This document shows, piece after piece, positions 55,301 to 64,000 of a stretch of DNA of 64,000 bases; positions within the stretch are counted from its first letter, which is position 1, and every line of letters begins with the position of its first letter. Below the pieces are notes generated by a model, which worked only from the letters and a program-made list of their open reading frames with translations, was not told where the DNA came from and ran no database searches. A program made the position numbers and the translations under genes. This DNA is from Lactobacillus iners DSM 13335 (GTDB taxonomy: Bacteria; Bacillota; Bacilli; Lactobacillales; Lactobacillaceae): NCBI RefSeq assembly GCF_000160875.1, contig NZ_GG700802.1:79327-143326 (forward strand), read 5' to 3'.

Positions 55301-56612
55301 TAAGATTGCTTATGGATATGTAAAGCATTACGAAGATGAAAATGAGTTGAAATTGCGAAATGCAGAATTAGATCGCTTATCGCAAGGAGCTAGTGGAGTT
55401 AAGAGAACAACAGGGCAACATCCAGCGGGAATTGTTGTAGTACCTAATGATATGGACATTTATGATTTTACTCCAGTACAGTACCCCGCAGATGACTTAG
55501 ATGCAGCTTGGTTAACAACGCACTTTGATTTTCATTCTATTCATGATAATATTTTAAAATTTGATATTTTAGGTCATGATGATCCTACTATGATTAGAAT
55601 GCTACAAGATTTATCAGGCGTAGATCCTTTAACAATACCTCCATGTGATCCTGGAGTTATGTCTTTATTTTCTGGTACAGATATTTTGGGTGTTACACCT
55701 GAACAAATTGGTGTTAATACTGGTACGTTGGGAGTTCCTGAATTTGGAACTAAATTTGTACGTGGAATGTTAGAGGAAACTAAGCCAACTACGTTTTCGG
55801 AATTATTACAAATATCTGGATTGTCACATGGTACAGATGTTTGGCTAGGAAATGCAGAAGATTTAATTAATAAAGGTATATGCAAGTTAAAAAATGTAAT
55901 TGGTTGTCGTGATAATATTATGACAGACTTAATTCACTGGGATGTTCCACCAGAAGTTGCTTTTTCAACGATGGAATCAGTTAGACATGGTAAGGGTATT
56001 AGTGATGAAAATATGGCTATACTGAGTAAAAATAAAAATATCCCAGATTGGTATATTCAATCATGTTTAAAAATAAAGTATATGTTCCCTAAAGCACATG
56101 CAACAGCATATATATTAATGGCTCTGAGAATTGCATGGTTTAAAGTTTATTATCCAGTTATTTATTACACATCATATTTATCTGTTCGTGCAGATTTATT
56201 TGATATTGTAGCTATGAGTCATGGTAAAAATACTGTTAAAGCGGCTATGAAGAAAATTAGAGATCAAGGAAACAATGCTTCTACTAAAGATAAAACCTTG
56301 TTAACAGTTTTAGAAATTGCTAATGAATGTTTAGAAAGAGGAATCAACATTAATATGGTCGATATTGAAAAATCGGATGCGTTGAATTTCAAAATTCTTG
56401 ATGAGCATAATATTTTAGCACCGTTTAATACTGTGCCAGGCTTAGGTGATAATGTTGCTAAACAGATTGTTGCTGCAAGAGATGAACAACCATTTCTTTC
56501 TAAGGAAGATTTATCTATTAGAGGTAAGGTTTCTCAGACAATCATGGAATATTTTGAAAATAATGGTGTCCTTGACGGGTTACCAGATCAAAATCAATTA
56601 TCATTGTTTTAG
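52350..56612 (+). CDS. polC: DNA polymerase III alpha subunit, PolC type
   Basis: Main replicative polymerase of low-GC Gram-positives with built-in proofreading, 1420 residues. GTG start after AAGGTAATGTT. Order of domains: N-terminal domain (1-200), OB fold (about 215-300), PHP part one (VELHLHTNMSQLDATN near 317), DnaQ-like 3'-5' exonuclease (FDVETTGLSS near 405; HNVQFDIGFLN), PHP part two, zinc finger CPNCKYSQFF ... CPKC (about 893-925), palm with DIDLNFSGDYQ near 946 and FDILGHDDPTMIRML near 1070, C-terminal helix-hairpin-helix region. Complete. Confidence 0.97.
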   Translation: MEDKNKLFLRLLEQIQIIDNIAQNSDLKKGEIENVDVYAKERKWVIHVFLPKVLEFDTYIMLYKALHQTFDPFVNVDLVLQCQLDDNSELNNYWEFGIEHAEKLSASVKEFLIHTKPCYLDANWQITCQNNFVQSMFTSEVLDALASEFNKYGFKDLSFNINLEDNTKEDIKQLEQQQLEHENAMQKMYEQNPEQSPEYNPEHNMEITKIKDLEDGNKDIFVEGHVFNVESRELKSGKVILTGEITDYTDSISFKKFLSSKDKLADLEDIKPGVWVQIQGNVLDDTFQHEIVLNIKSIKLIKHSGRQETYEGKQKRVELHLHTNMSQLDATNSAGDFVKAAKKFDQKAIAITDHADVQAFPEAYVAGKKNGLKIIYGYEANMINDQALLVLNPANMDYRGQEYVIFDVETTGLSSVYDTIIEIGAVKMKDGVVIDRFDKFINPHHLLSDTTINLTSITDEMVQNADDENIVIRQFQEFYQDLPLCGHNVQFDIGFLNAALRRCNMDIITQPVVDTLEVSRLLHPEQTRHTLDSLAKKYNVVLEHHHRANQDAEATGYLMFKLLDAFYERFQEANLGKMNDYAKFGQVYKRAKPNHMTVLAINKVGLKNMYKLVSLASTKYFYRLPRTPLSELKRLHEGLLYGSGCLQGDVFISMMQKGYDATREKARIYDFLEVQPPAAYQHLLDDKLIKDKKELQEIITNIYKLGKELGIPVVATSDAHYIDKKDAIYRKILLSAQKANRGKNYELPDLHFYTTQEMLDAFSFLDPKIAEEIVIKNTNMIADKIENVEPIKSGLYPPHIENADKEMEQLTYDKAHELYGNPLPKIVKDRLEYELKSIISNGYAVIYLISQRLVAKSNKDGYLVGSRGSVGSSLVATMSGITEVNPLAPHYRCPNCKYSQFFEKGEYGSGYDLPDKKCPKCNADLAKDGQDIPFATFLGFHGDKVPDIDLNFSGDYQPVAHSYIRVMFGPDNSYRAGTIGTVADKIAYGYVKHYEDENELKLRNAELDRLSQGASGVKRTTGQHPAGIVVVPNDMDIYDFTPVQYPADDLDAAWLTTHFDFHSIHDNILKFDILGHDDPTMIRMLQDLSGVDPLTIPPCDPGVMSLFSGTDILGVTPEQIGVNTGTLGVPEFGTKFVRGMLEETKPTTFSELLQISGLSHGTDVWLGNAEDLINKGICKLKNVIGCRDNIMTDLIHWDVPPEVAFSTMESVRHGKGISDENMAILSKNKNIPDWYIQSCLKIKYMFPKAHATAYILMALRIAWFKVYYPVIYYTSYLSVRADLFDIVAMSHGKNTVKAAMKKIRDQGNNASTKDKTLLTVLEIANECLERGININMVDIEKSDALNFKILDEHNILAPFNTVPGLGDNVAKQIVAARDEQPFLSKEDLSIRGKVSQTIMEYFENNGVLDGLPDQNQLSLF

Positions 56613-56634
56613 ACTATTAAGGACAAGTTTTTAA

Positions 56635-56663
56635 TTTACAAATTAACAAATATGATATATAAT
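56635..56663 (+). promoter_or_regulatory. Promoter of the rimP-nusA-infB operon
   Basis: TTTACA (56635-56640) and TATAAT (56658-56663), exactly 17 bp apart, right after polC. Transcription would start about 20 nt before a terminator hairpin. Confidence 0.8.
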
Positions 56664-56690
56664 TAAACATATAATTCGAATAATGTGTTC

Positions 56691-56718
56691 GAGTGAGCAG
56701 GGATGCTCACTCTTTTTA
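56691..56718 (+). terminator. Leader terminator (attenuator) ahead of rimP-nusA
   Basis: GAGTGAGCA (56691-56699) pairs with TGCTCACTC (56704-56712) closing a GGGA tetraloop, followed by TTTTTATT. It lies between the promoter and rimP with no other promoter after it, so it must be read through for nusA and infB to be made. A comparable leader terminator is used for NusA autoregulation in Bacillus subtilis. Confidence 0.8.
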
Positions 56719-56733
56719 TTGCGGAGGATTATT

Positions 56734-57210
56734 TTGTTCAAAAATATAGATAAAGTTATAGAAGTTATTACCCCATTAGTTCACGCTAGAGGAGATGAAC
56801 TTGTTGATATTGAGTATGTAAAAGAAAATAATCAGAATTATTTACGTATTTATGTTGATCGAGAACCTAATGGAATTGATATTGATGAAATAGCTACTTT
56901 AAGTGAAAGTGTTTCAGAACAACTCGACTTAATAAATCCAGATCCATTACCAGATCCATATATTTTGGAATTATCATCACCAGGTGTAGAAAGACCCATC
57001 AAAACTGAAGCCGATTGGTGTAAAGCTAAGAATGACTATGTTCATGTAGGACTTTATAAAAAAATTAATGGGCAGAAAAGTTATGAAGGAACTTTGTTGG
57101 ATTATGATATGGATAAAATAATTTTAGAAATAAAAATAAAAACTCAACAAAAAAAGATTGCTATACCACGTAATATGATAGCTAATATACGATTTGCAAT
57201 TAAATTTTAG
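56734..57210 (+). CDS. rimP: Ribosome maturation factor RimP
   Basis: 30S assembly factor. Start chosen at TTG 56734 ([16 protein letters not shown]), 6-7 nt after GGAGG; the longer upstream open frame crosses the leader terminator and is not coding. 158 residues: [48 protein letters not shown] and the C-terminal SH3-like domain ([14 protein letters not shown]). nusA starts 19 nt after its stop. Confidence 0.95.
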   Translation: MFKNIDKVIEVITPLVHARGDELVDIEYVKENNQNYLRIYVDREPNGIDIDEIATLSESVSEQLDLINPDPLPDPYILELSSPGVERPIKTEADWCKAKNDYVHVGLYKKINGQKSYEGTLLDYDMDKIILEIKIKTQQKKIAIPRNMIANIRFAIKF

Positions 57211-57229
57211 AAAGGATGATATTAGAATA

Positions 57230-58318
57230 ATGTCCAAAGAATTAATTAAGTCTTTTACGGCTTTAGAAGAACAAAAAGGAATTAAACAAGAAGAAATAGT
57301 TGATGCAATTAAAGCTGCATTGATTGCAGCTTATAAAAAAAATTATAATCAGGCACAAAATGTTGAGGTTATTTTTGATGAGAACAAAGGTAAGTTTATA
57401 GTTCAAGCAGTTAAAACTGTCGTTGATGAAGTACAAGATGATAGACAACAAGTTAGTTTAAAAGATGCTCTTGAGATAAATCGAGCTTATGAAGTAGGAG
57501 ATGAGATTCGTTTTGAAGTTACTCCTCAAAACTTTGGACGTCTAGCTGCACAGACAGCTAAGCAAGTAATTATGCAACGCTTACGTGAAGCTGAACGTGC
57601 ACATATCATTGAAGAATATTCTCAATATCAAAATGAACTGATCACAGGAACTGTAGAAAGGGTAGATAATAGATTTGTATATATCAAGATAGGCAACGTT
57701 GAGGCTGTTATGCCACATAATGATCAGATGCCTGGTGAAGTTTATAAGCCACAAGATAGGATTAAAGTCTTAGTTACAAAAGTTGGTTCTGATGCTAAAG
57801 GAACGCAGATCACTGTTTCAAGAACTGCTCCAGGTCTAGTAAAGCGTTTATTCGAACAAGAAGTTCCTGAAGTTTATAATGGAACAGTAGAAATTATTTC
57901 TATTGCTAGAGAAGCTGGTGATAGAACCAAAATTGCAGTTAAGAGTAGTGACCCTAATATTGATCCTGTTGGGACTTTAGTGGGTCCTAAAGGATCTAGA
58001 GTACAAAATATTGTTAATGAATTATCTGGTGAAAATATTGATGTAGTAAAGTACGAAGAAGATCCATCAGATTATATAGCTAATGCGTTGAATCCTGCAG
58101 AAGTAATAGCAGTCCAGTTTGGTGAGGCTAATGATGATAAGAGTGCATTGGTTATTGTCCCAGATTATCAATTATCATTGGCTATTGGTAAAAAAGGTCA
58201 AAATGTTCGCTTAGCAGCAAGATTGACAGAATATAAAATTGATATTAAGCCAGAATCTCAAGTGGAATTTGTTGATGAGGATAGTTCCGCAAATGGAGAA
58301 GTTGAATCTTCAGATTAA
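57230..58318 (+). CDS. nusA: Transcription termination/antitermination factor NusA
   Basis: RNA-polymerase-bound factor for pausing, termination and rRNA antitermination. Start chosen at ATG 57230 (MSKELIKSFTALEEQKGI); GAAAGGATGAT is 14 nt away, a longer spacing than usual, but no nearer in-frame start fits. 362 residues: N-terminal RNAP-binding domain, S1 domain (ITGTVERVDNRFVYIKIGNVEAVMPHNDQ), KH1 (VGTLVGPKGSRVQNIVNEL) and KH2 (LAIGKKGQNVRLAARL), short acidic tail; no C-terminal AR repeats, as usual in Firmicutes. Confidence 0.96.
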   Translation: MSKELIKSFTALEEQKGIKQEEIVDAIKAALIAAYKKNYNQAQNVEVIFDENKGKFIVQAVKTVVDEVQDDRQQVSLKDALEINRAYEVGDEIRFEVTPQNFGRLAAQTAKQVIMQRLREAERAHIIEEYSQYQNELITGTVERVDNRFVYIKIGNVEAVMPHNDQMPGEVYKPQDRIKVLVTKVGSDAKGTQITVSRTAPGLVKRLFEQEVPEVYNGTVEIISIAREAGDRTKIAVKSSDPNIDPVGTLVGPKGSRVQNIVNELSGENIDVVKYEEDPSDYIANALNPAEVIAVQFGEANDDKSALVIVPDYQLSLAIGKKGQNVRLAARLTEYKIDIKPESQVEFVDEDSSANGEVESSD

Positions 58319-58342
58319 ATAGAAAAGAATAGGTGATCTTTT

Positions 58343-58639
58343 GTGAAAAAAAGAAAAATACCAATGCGAAAAGATTTGATTACTAATACAATGATGCCCA
58401 AAAAAGAGCTTGTTCGTATTGTGGTTGATAAAGAAAAGAATATCTTTGTTGATCCTACCGGTAAAAAAGCTGGGCGTGGTGCATATGTTTCATTAGAACC
58501 TGAAAAGATTCAGCAGGCAAAAAAAAGAAGAGTTCTGGAAAATAGTTTAGGTATCAAGATTTCAGATGAATTTTATGATGAATTATATGCTTATGTAGAA
58601 CATCAGAGAGCAAGAAAAGAATTATTTGGTGATAAATAG
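58343..58639 (+). CDS. rnpM: RNase P modulator RnpM (YlxR)
   Basis: 98-residue DUF448 protein, recently tied to RNase P regulation in Bacillus. MRKDLITNTMMPKKELVRIVVDKEKNIFVDPTGKKAGRGAYV corresponds to the RxCxxxRxxxPKxELxRxV family pattern, though the usual Cys-containing CxVTR-type segment reads KDLITNTM. GTG start after TAGGTGAT. ylxQ starts 1 nt after its stop. Confidence 0.92.
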   Translation: MKKRKIPMRKDLITNTMMPKKELVRIVVDKEKNIFVDPTGKKAGRGAYVSLEPEKIQQAKKRRVLENSLGIKISDEFYDELYAYVEHQRARKELFGDK

Positions 58640-58640
58640 A

Positions 58641-58946
58641 TTGAATAATAAAGCTTTAAATATGCTGGGATTAGCCCAAAAGGCAGGAAAAATGGTTGGC
58701 GGCTATGATGCAACTAATATAGCTATTTTAAATAAAAAAGCAATATTAGTATTTATAGCAAGTGATATTAGTAATAATACTAGGGAAAAAGTATTGTTTG
58801 CATGCCAAAAAAATAATATAAATGTGTGTCGACAATTCAGCACTGCTGAATTATCCCACATTATGGGCAAAAATAGAAAAATATTAGCTGTAACTGATAG
58901 TGGTTTTGCCAAAGCAATTATGAAAAAAATAAATGAAGGAGAGTGA
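58641..58946 (+). CDS. ylxQ: L7Ae-family RNA-binding protein YlxQ
   Basis: 101-residue L7Ae/L30e-type protein, expected to bind kink-turn RNA. Start chosen at TTG 58641 ([21 protein letters not shown]), 7 nt after GGTGAT; the frame is open upstream into rnpM. Motifs: [60 protein letters not shown]. Conserved position between ylxR and infB. Confidence 0.92.
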   Translation: MNNKALNMLGLAQKAGKMVGGYDATNIAILNKKAILVFIASDISNNTREKVLFACQKNNINVCRQFSTAELSHIMGKNRKILAVTDSGFAKAIMKKINEGE

Positions 58947-58950
58947 TTTG

Positions 58951-61587
58951 ATGACTAGGATTAGGTTATATGAATTGGCTAAAGAATTAGGCATCGAAAA
59001 TAAAGTTATTGTGGAAAAGGCTAGAGAGTTAGGATTTGATGTGAAAAGTCATATGTCTTCATTAACTGATGATCAAATTAATAAGATACGTGAATTGTAC
59101 AAAAATAAATCTGATAAAAAGAGACCAAATAAAAGTAAGATAAAAGTATCTGTAGGTGCATTACGTCGTACCAATGGTAATGAAGATAATAATAAAAAGA
59201 AAAAAAAGGCTGATTTAACTAAAAATACAAACTCTCCAAAAGAAAAAGTAAATAATCCAAAACCAGCAGCACGCGATTTATTAAATAAATTGCAGAAAAA
59301 ACAAAGACAAGAATCTGTAGCATTAGAAGAGCAAGTTAAGCGTTCAAAAAAGCAATGGCATGAGGAACAAATCAAAAAAGTTGATGTGACTGAAAATAAA
59401 ATGCCAGTTGAAGGTGCAGAGGCTGTGAGAGCTAGAGTAAAAGTTGCCAAGAAAGTTGCTGGTCCAAAAATTATAAAATTATCTCCTGCTCGTCAAAAGG
59501 CTGATAACGAAGCTAAAAATGATCAAGTTAAACATAGTAATGCTAAACGTGATTTTAGACCAAGACAGGCAAAAGCAACTAAAAGTATGGATATTTCAGC
59601 AGTTATTTCTGATAGTCCAGTGCCACCAGAAGAGAATCGTAAATTGCGTAATAAAGAATATGGTAAAACTGGGCGTAAGAAGCAACGTGATGATGATGCT
59701 GATTTTGAAAGAAGTGAGCAATCTGATAAAGCTAGACGTCGTAAGAATAGAAAAGTCAAGGGTCAACAACCAATTGATTTAATCAAAAAACAACCAACAC
59801 AAAGAAAAGATCGTCCATTACCAGAAATATTAGTTTTTGAAGAGGGTATGAATGCTCAGGATTTGGGTAAATTACTTCATCGTGAACCAGCAGAAATTGT
59901 CAAAAAATTGTTCATGTTGGGTATCATGACTAATCAGAATCAATCTTTGAGTAAAGATACTATTGAATTACTTGCTGCAGAATATGGTATTGAATCCAAA
60001 GAAAAAGTTCATGAAGATATATCAGATATTGATAATCTATATGAGCATGAAATGGAAGTATCAAAAAAATCACAAAACTTGGTAAAAAGACCACCAGTTG
60101 TTACTATTATGGGACATGTTGACCATGGTAAAACTACTTTACTTGATAGATTGCGTAACACCAATGTTTCTGCACATGAAGCTGGTGGTATTACACAAAA
60201 AATTGGTGCATATCAAGTTAAATTAGATGATCGTTTAATTACTTTCTTGGATACTCCTGGTCATGCAGCATTCTCAAATATGCGTGCCCGTGGTGCTGAA
60301 GTTACTGATATTGTCGTTTTAGTAGTTGCTGCAGACGATGGAGTTATGCCACAAACTGTTGAAGCAATAGATCACGCTAAGAGTGCAGGTGTACCTATTA
60401 TTGTAGCGGTTAATAAGATAGATAAACCAGGTGCTAATCCAGATCATGTTATGGAGCAATTGATGAAATATGGACTTGTACCAGAAGATTGGGGCGGAGA
60501 TACAATTTTCGTTAAAATTTCTGCTAAATCTGGTGAAAATGTTGATGATTTATTACAAATGATTCTATTGCAAGCTGATATGATGGAATTACAAGCAGAT
60601 CCTAACCAAAAAGCTATAGGTACTGTTATTGAAGCACGATTATCTAAGGGAAGAGGTCCCGTAGCTGACGTTTTAGTTCAACAAGGTACTTTGAATATAG
60701 GTGATCCAATTGTTATTGGTGATACATTTGGACGTGTACGTGTTATGACCAATGATAAGGGTCGCAGAGTAAAAAAGGCAACGCCATCAACACCTGTTGA
60801 GATTACAGGCTTGAGTGATGTGCCAGAAGCTGCAGATAAGTTGGTAGTATTTGAAGATGAAAAGACTGCTAGAAGTGTTGGTGAACAAAGAGCTAGAAAT
60901 TCACTAGAAAAACAACGTGAAAATACACAGCATGTAACTTTAGATAATTTGTTTGACACTATGAAGAAAGAAAATATGAAGGAAGTAGGTATTGTATTAA
61001 AGGCAGATGTACAAGGATCTACTGAAGCTTTACAACAATCATTGGAAAAAATTGATGTTGAAGGAGTTCGTGTTAATATTATTCATGCAGGTGTTGGAGC
61101 AATTAATGAATCCGATGTAACTTTAGCTAGTGCATCTAATGCATTCATTATTGGATTCAATGTGAGACCTACAGCTACTGCTAGAAGTCAAGCGGATAAT
61201 GAAGGATTGGATATTCGTCTTTATAATATAATCTATAAAGCAATAGATGATGTTGAAGCAGCTATGAAGGGAATGCTTGAACCTACTTATGAAGAGAAAG
61301 TGGTTGGTAGTTTAACTGTTCGTGAAACTTGGAAAGTTTCTAAAGTAGGTACAATTGCAGGAGCATTGGTCGATAGCGGTTATATTACTAAGGATTCTGG
61401 CGTACGTGTTATTCGCGATGGTATTGTTAAATATGATGGTAAAGTAGCATCTCTGAAACGATTTAAAGACGATGTTAAAGAAGTAAAACAAGGATTTGAA
61501 TGTGGAATTACTATCGAAAACTTTAATGATATTAAAATCGATGATCAACTGGAAGCATATGAGATGCAAGAGGTTCCAGTTAAATAA
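58951..61587 (+). CDS. infB: Translation initiation factor IF-2
   Basis: GTPase that brings fMet-tRNA to the 30S subunit. Start chosen at ATG 58951 ([29 protein letters not shown]) after GAAGGAGAG. 878 residues: N-terminal IF2N helix bundle, a long lysine/arginine/glutamine-rich linker (about 55-285), second IF2N domain ([19 protein letters not shown]), G domain with [13 protein letters not shown] near 387, [16 protein letters not shown], then domains II, III and the C-terminal tRNA-binding barrel ending [14 protein letters not shown]. Confidence 0.97.
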   Translation: MTRIRLYELAKELGIENKVIVEKARELGFDVKSHMSSLTDDQINKIRELYKNKSDKKRPNKSKIKVSVGALRRTNGNEDNNKKKKKADLTKNTNSPKEKVNNPKPAARDLLNKLQKKQRQESVALEEQVKRSKKQWHEEQIKKVDVTENKMPVEGAEAVRARVKVAKKVAGPKIIKLSPARQKADNEAKNDQVKHSNAKRDFRPRQAKATKSMDISAVISDSPVPPEENRKLRNKEYGKTGRKKQRDDDADFERSEQSDKARRRKNRKVKGQQPIDLIKKQPTQRKDRPLPEILVFEEGMNAQDLGKLLHREPAEIVKKLFMLGIMTNQNQSLSKDTIELLAAEYGIESKEKVHEDISDIDNLYEHEMEVSKKSQNLVKRPPVVTIMGHVDHGKTTLLDRLRNTNVSAHEAGGITQKIGAYQVKLDDRLITFLDTPGHAAFSNMRARGAEVTDIVVLVVAADDGVMPQTVEAIDHAKSAGVPIIVAVNKIDKPGANPDHVMEQLMKYGLVPEDWGGDTIFVKISAKSGENVDDLLQMILLQADMMELQADPNQKAIGTVIEARLSKGRGPVADVLVQQGTLNIGDPIVIGDTFGRVRVMTNDKGRRVKKATPSTPVEITGLSDVPEAADKLVVFEDEKTARSVGEQRARNSLEKQRENTQHVTLDNLFDTMKKENMKEVGIVLKADVQGSTEALQQSLEKIDVEGVRVNIIHAGVGAINESDVTLASASNAFIIGFNVRPTATARSQADNEGLDIRLYNIIYKAIDDVEAAMKGMLEPTYEEKVVGSLTVRETWKVSKVGTIAGALVDSGYITKDSGVRVIRDGIVKYDGKVASLKRFKDDVKEVKQGFECGITIENFNDIKIDDQLEAYEMQEVPVK

Positions 61588-61620
61588 ATTAGTTTGTTAA
61601 ATTATAAAAGGAGCTTATAA

Positions 61621-61977
61621 ATGAAGCATAGAATAGGTCGTGTTGAAGGAGAAATTTTACGTGAATTAACTAAGATCTTACGTAAAGAAATTAGCGATCC
61701 AAGATTAAGAGAAATTTCTATTACAGCTGTTGAGTGTACTAATGACTTTTCTTATGCTACTATTTACTACAGTTTATTAACAGATAATTCTGTTAGAGAA
61801 GACGAAGTATCACAAGGGCTAGAAAAAGCCAAAGGATTAATGAGGCATTTGTTAAGTAATAATTTAACCTTATTTAAAGTACCTGAATTGATTTTTAAAC
61901 GTGATAATTCTGTTGCATATGGTAGTAAAATTGATCAATTGATTAAGCAAGTGCAAGAACAAGATAAAAAAAGATAA
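61621..61977 (+). CDS. rbfA: Ribosome-binding factor A
   Basis: 30S maturation/cold-adaptation factor with a KH-like fold, 118 residues: HRIGRVEGEILRELTKILRKEISDPRL, TAVECTNDFSYATIYYSLL, RHLLSNNLTLFKVPELIFKRDNSVAYGSKID. AAGGAGCTTATAA precedes the ATG. Confidence 0.96.
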   Translation: MKHRIGRVEGEILRELTKILRKEISDPRLREISITAVECTNDFSYATIYYSLLTDNSVREDEVSQGLEKAKGLMRHLLSNNLTLFKVPELIFKRDNSVAYGSKIDQLIKQVQEQDKKR

Positions 61978-61989
61978 TATTTGTTTTAA

Positions 61990-62014
61990 AAAAGACGCCC
62001 ATTGGACGTCTTTT
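61990..62014 (+). terminator. Weak terminator-like hairpin between rbfA and truB
   Basis: AAAAGACG pairs with CGTCTTTT around a 9-nt loop, with only a short T tail. truB begins 24 nt later without a promoter between, so partial termination or RNA processing is more likely than a full stop. Confidence 0.55.
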
Positions 62015-62037
62015 AGTGTAAGGGGATATATTTATAT

Positions 62038-62931
62038 ATGCTAAATGGGATTATTGTATTAAATAAGCCACGTGGAGTAACAAGTAGTGACTGCGTTTAT
62101 AAATTACGAAAACTATTAAAAATAAAGAAAATAGGGCATGCTGGGACGTTAGATCCAGAGGTAAATGGTGTTTTACCTATTGCAGTTGGGCAGGCAACTA
62201 AATTAATAGAAAAAATGCATGAAAAAGATAAAAAATATATAGGTGTAGGCTTATTAGGTTTTGCTACCGATAGTTATGACGTAACTGGTAAGAAAATAGC
62301 AGAGAAAAAAATCATAACTCCCTTCTCGGATGAAGAGATTCAATCTGGGATGAAAAAATTAGTTGGTGATATTTCTCAGATGCCTCCCATATATTCTGCA
62401 GTCAAAGTCAATGGCAAAAGATTATATGAATATGCTAGGGAAAATATTGAAGTACAGCGTCCAATGAGAGATGTAACAGTAAAGAGCTATAATTTAGTTA
62501 ATACTTCTACTTATGATTATGAAAAGCAGCAACAAACGTTTGATTTTTCTGTTACATGCTCTAAAGGAACTTATGTTAGGTCATTAGTAAATGATTTAGG
62601 TGCTATATTGGATGTACCTGCAGTTATGGTTAAATTAACGCGAATTGCTAGTTCTGGCTATAATATTACAGATGCAGTAACATTAGAAGATATTAGCAGA
62701 CAAATAGATCAACCTCATTTCTGGTTACAGCCTATTGACAGTTTTTTTGATAATGTAGAGCATTTTGTTTTGAATTCAGAACAATATGATCAGGTTAGAA
62801 ATGGAGCAGCTTTGAAAATAAATGCCTCCAGCAATGAAGTAGCATTAGTTTATAGCGGTAAAATTAAGGCCATATATGAAAAAAAACTAAATGTTTATAA
62901 ACCACAATTAATGCTTTTACAAAATGATTAA
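62038..62931 (+). CDS. truB: tRNA pseudouridine-55 synthase
   Basis: Makes pseudouridine 55 in the T-loop of tRNAs. 297 residues: GIIVLNKPRGVTSSDCV, HAGTLDPEVNGVLPIAVGQATKL with the catalytic Asp, QMPPIYSAVKVNGKRLYEYAR, CSKGTYVRSLVNDLG, and a PUA-like C-terminal region. AAGGGGATAT precedes the ATG. ribF follows after 17 nt. Confidence 0.96.
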   Translation: MLNGIIVLNKPRGVTSSDCVYKLRKLLKIKKIGHAGTLDPEVNGVLPIAVGQATKLIEKMHEKDKKYIGVGLLGFATDSYDVTGKKIAEKKIITPFSDEEIQSGMKKLVGDISQMPPIYSAVKVNGKRLYEYARENIEVQRPMRDVTVKSYNLVNTSTYDYEKQQQTFDFSVTCSKGTYVRSLVNDLGAILDVPAVMVKLTRIASSGYNITDAVTLEDISRQIDQPHFWLQPIDSFFDNVEHFVLNSEQYDQVRNGAALKINASSNEVALVYSGKIKAIYEKKLNVYKPQLMLLQND

Positions 62932-62948
62932 TAAGAAGGTTAGAGATA

Positions 62949-63878
62949 TTGGAAACGATATTATTGGATAATCCTATTGATAGTAGAAAGATTTGTTCAA
63001 ATGCTGTTGTAGTACTAGGGTTTTTTGATGGAGTACATATTGCACATCAAAAAATAATTTTTAAGGCTAGAAAAATTGCTGATGATAAACAAGTTCCTTT
63101 AGTTGTTTTGACATTTGATAAACATCCTAAAGAATTGTATCTAGATGATAAAAATTTTAAATATATCGATACCCTGAGTGAAAAAACGGCAAAAATGCGA
63201 AAATTTAACGTAGATTTATTAGTGGTAATGAAATTTAATGAATCTATGTGTAGATTAAAACCAGCTGATTTTATTGATAATGTAATTCTGATGTTTAATC
63301 CCAGTGTCGTTGTAGTTGGGTATGATTATACATACGGCCCCAAAAAAATTGCCAATATTCATACTTTGTTGACCTACTCTAAGGGAAAATTTGATTTGGT
63401 GATAGAGCCTGAGGCAACATTTAAGGGTGAAAAAATTGGTTCTACAGAAATAAAGGAAGCAATATCTCATGGCAATGTAAAATTGGCAGCTGATTTATTG
63501 GGTTGTCCATATAGCATGTCAGGTGTGGTAGTTCATGGTTTTCATCGCGGACATATGTTGGGTTTTCCTACCGCTAATTTATGCATTAATTCTAAAAAAA
63601 TACTTCCTTGTAATGGTGTGTATGCAACACAAACGTTAATAAAAGGTAAATTATATAATTCTATGACATCTGTGGGTTATAATGACACTTTTAATAATAG
63701 TAAAAAAACAATAGAGACTTATATATTCGACTTTTGCGAAGATATATATGACGAAAAAATAATTTTGTATTGGTATGAATTTATTCGAAATAATATTAAA
63801 TTTAATGACATTAATTCGCTAATTAAACAATTAAATATAGATAAAACAAATATACAACGACATTTTGACAAAAAATAA
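62949..63878 (+). CDS. ribF: Bifunctional riboflavin kinase/FAD synthetase
   Basis: Converts riboflavin to FMN and FAD. 309 residues from a TTG start (LETILLDNPID) after AAGGTTAGAG. N-terminal nucleotidyltransferase domain with the HIGH-like GFFDGVHIAHQKI (about 25-37) and STEIKEAISHGNVKLA; C-terminal kinase domain with VVHGFHRGHMLGFPTANLCI and GVYATQTLI. Adjacent to truB as in most Firmicutes. Terminator downstream. Confidence 0.95.
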   Translation: METILLDNPIDSRKICSNAVVVLGFFDGVHIAHQKIIFKARKIADDKQVPLVVLTFDKHPKELYLDDKNFKYIDTLSEKTAKMRKFNVDLLVVMKFNESMCRLKPADFIDNVILMFNPSVVVVGYDYTYGPKKIANIHTLLTYSKGKFDLVIEPEATFKGEKIGSTEIKEAISHGNVKLAADLLGCPYSMSGVVVHGFHRGHMLGFPTANLCINSKKILPCNGVYATQTLIKGKLYNSMTSVGYNDTFNNSKKTIETYIFDFCEDIYDEKIILYWYEFIRNNIKFNDINSLIKQLNIDKTNIQRHFDKK

Positions 63879-63880
63879 CA

Positions 63881-63929
63881 AAAAATGATTTGAATTTTAA
63901 GTAGCTAATAAATTTAAATCATTTTTTTA
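63881..63929 (+). terminator. Terminator after ribF
   Basis: AAAAATGATTTGAATTT pairs with AAATTTAAATCATTTTT (one G-T) around a 12-nt loop and ends in a T run. Confidence 0.8.
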
Positions 63930-63936
63930 TAATCTC

Positions 63937-63965
63937 TTGCAAAAATTCGATTAAAAGAGTAACAT
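63937..63965 (+). promoter_or_regulatory. Candidate promoter at the right edge
   Basis: TTGCAA (63937-63942) and TAACAT (63960-63965), 17-bp spacing, after the ribF terminator. The gene it would serve lies outside the window. No CIRCE-type repeat is seen in the last 35 bases. Confidence 0.45.
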
Positions 63966-64000
63966 AAAGAAGTTGTCTGAATGATTACATTTCAGATGAT

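Noticed and set aside
63930..64000. CIRCE element for an hrcA-dnaK operon after ribF
   Set aside because: The visible 70 bp contain no TTAGCACTC-type repeat; the next gene lies outside the window.

Overview
The window is an AT-rich chromosomal segment of a low-GC Gram-positive bacterium, most likely a member of Lactobacillaceae (Lactobacillus sensu lato). Pointers are a lactococcal/lactobacillar oppDFBCA order, a C69 dipeptidase (PepD), a folB-folK-folE-folC-(Ham1-like)-folP cluster, no dxr between cdsA and rseP (fits mevalonate-route isoprenoids), PolC-type replicase, a Firmicutes-type L27 with a cleavable N-terminus, Ile T-box and L21/L19 leaders. Species cannot be assigned from what is visible. 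Only lexA and a plsC-like gene are on the minus strand, so the segment probably lies on one replichore arm, read with the fork.

Layout. 1-5.5 kb: oligopeptide importer (oppD 3' end, oppF, oppB, oppC, then oppA from its own promoter). 5.5-12.3 kb: rnc-smc-ftsY-pepD. 12.4-19.2 kb: divIVA, T-box controlled ileS, a cold-shock-like protein, Nudix hydrolase, small membrane protein, mtnN and a cysteine desulfurase. 19.2-23.7 kb: folate biosynthesis. 23.7-33 kb: rplU-rpmA, an M24 peptidase, efp-asp23-nusB, then folD-xseA-xseB-ispA-tlyA-recN. 33-37 kb: ylxM-ffh, rpsP-rimM-trmD, rplS. 37-44.6 kb: a lipoprotein, lexA (minus), two small conserved genes, a heterodimeric ABC exporter, plsC-like (minus) and a methyltransferase/GIY-YIG fusion. 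44.7-56.6 kb: rpsB-tsf, pyrH-frr-uppS-cdsA-rseP-proS-polC. 56.7-63.9 kb: rimP-nusA-rnpM-ylxQ-infB-rbfA-truB-ribF.

The genes are overwhelmingly information processing (ribosomal proteins, factors, SRP, RNA modification, replication and repair) with peptide uptake and folate synthesis added. Many neighbours overlap by 1-20 nt, and regulation visible in the sequence is mainly at RNA level: Ile T-box, L21 and L19 leaders, a probable S2 leader, and terminator-like hairpins inside operons (ahead of rimP-nusA, between nusB and folD, rpsP and rimM, rbfA and truB).

I see no mobile element, prophage, CRISPR array, tRNA or rRNA, and no obvious new multi-gene system. The points most worth a second look are a probable non-AUG (AUC) start of folB, a LexA whose scissile Ala-Gly is replaced, a terminator in the rimP-nusA leader, a strong terminator at the nusB/folD junction with no room for a downstream promoter, a Ham1-like enzyme with an altered base pocket in the folate cluster, and L27 processing signal without its protease gene next door.
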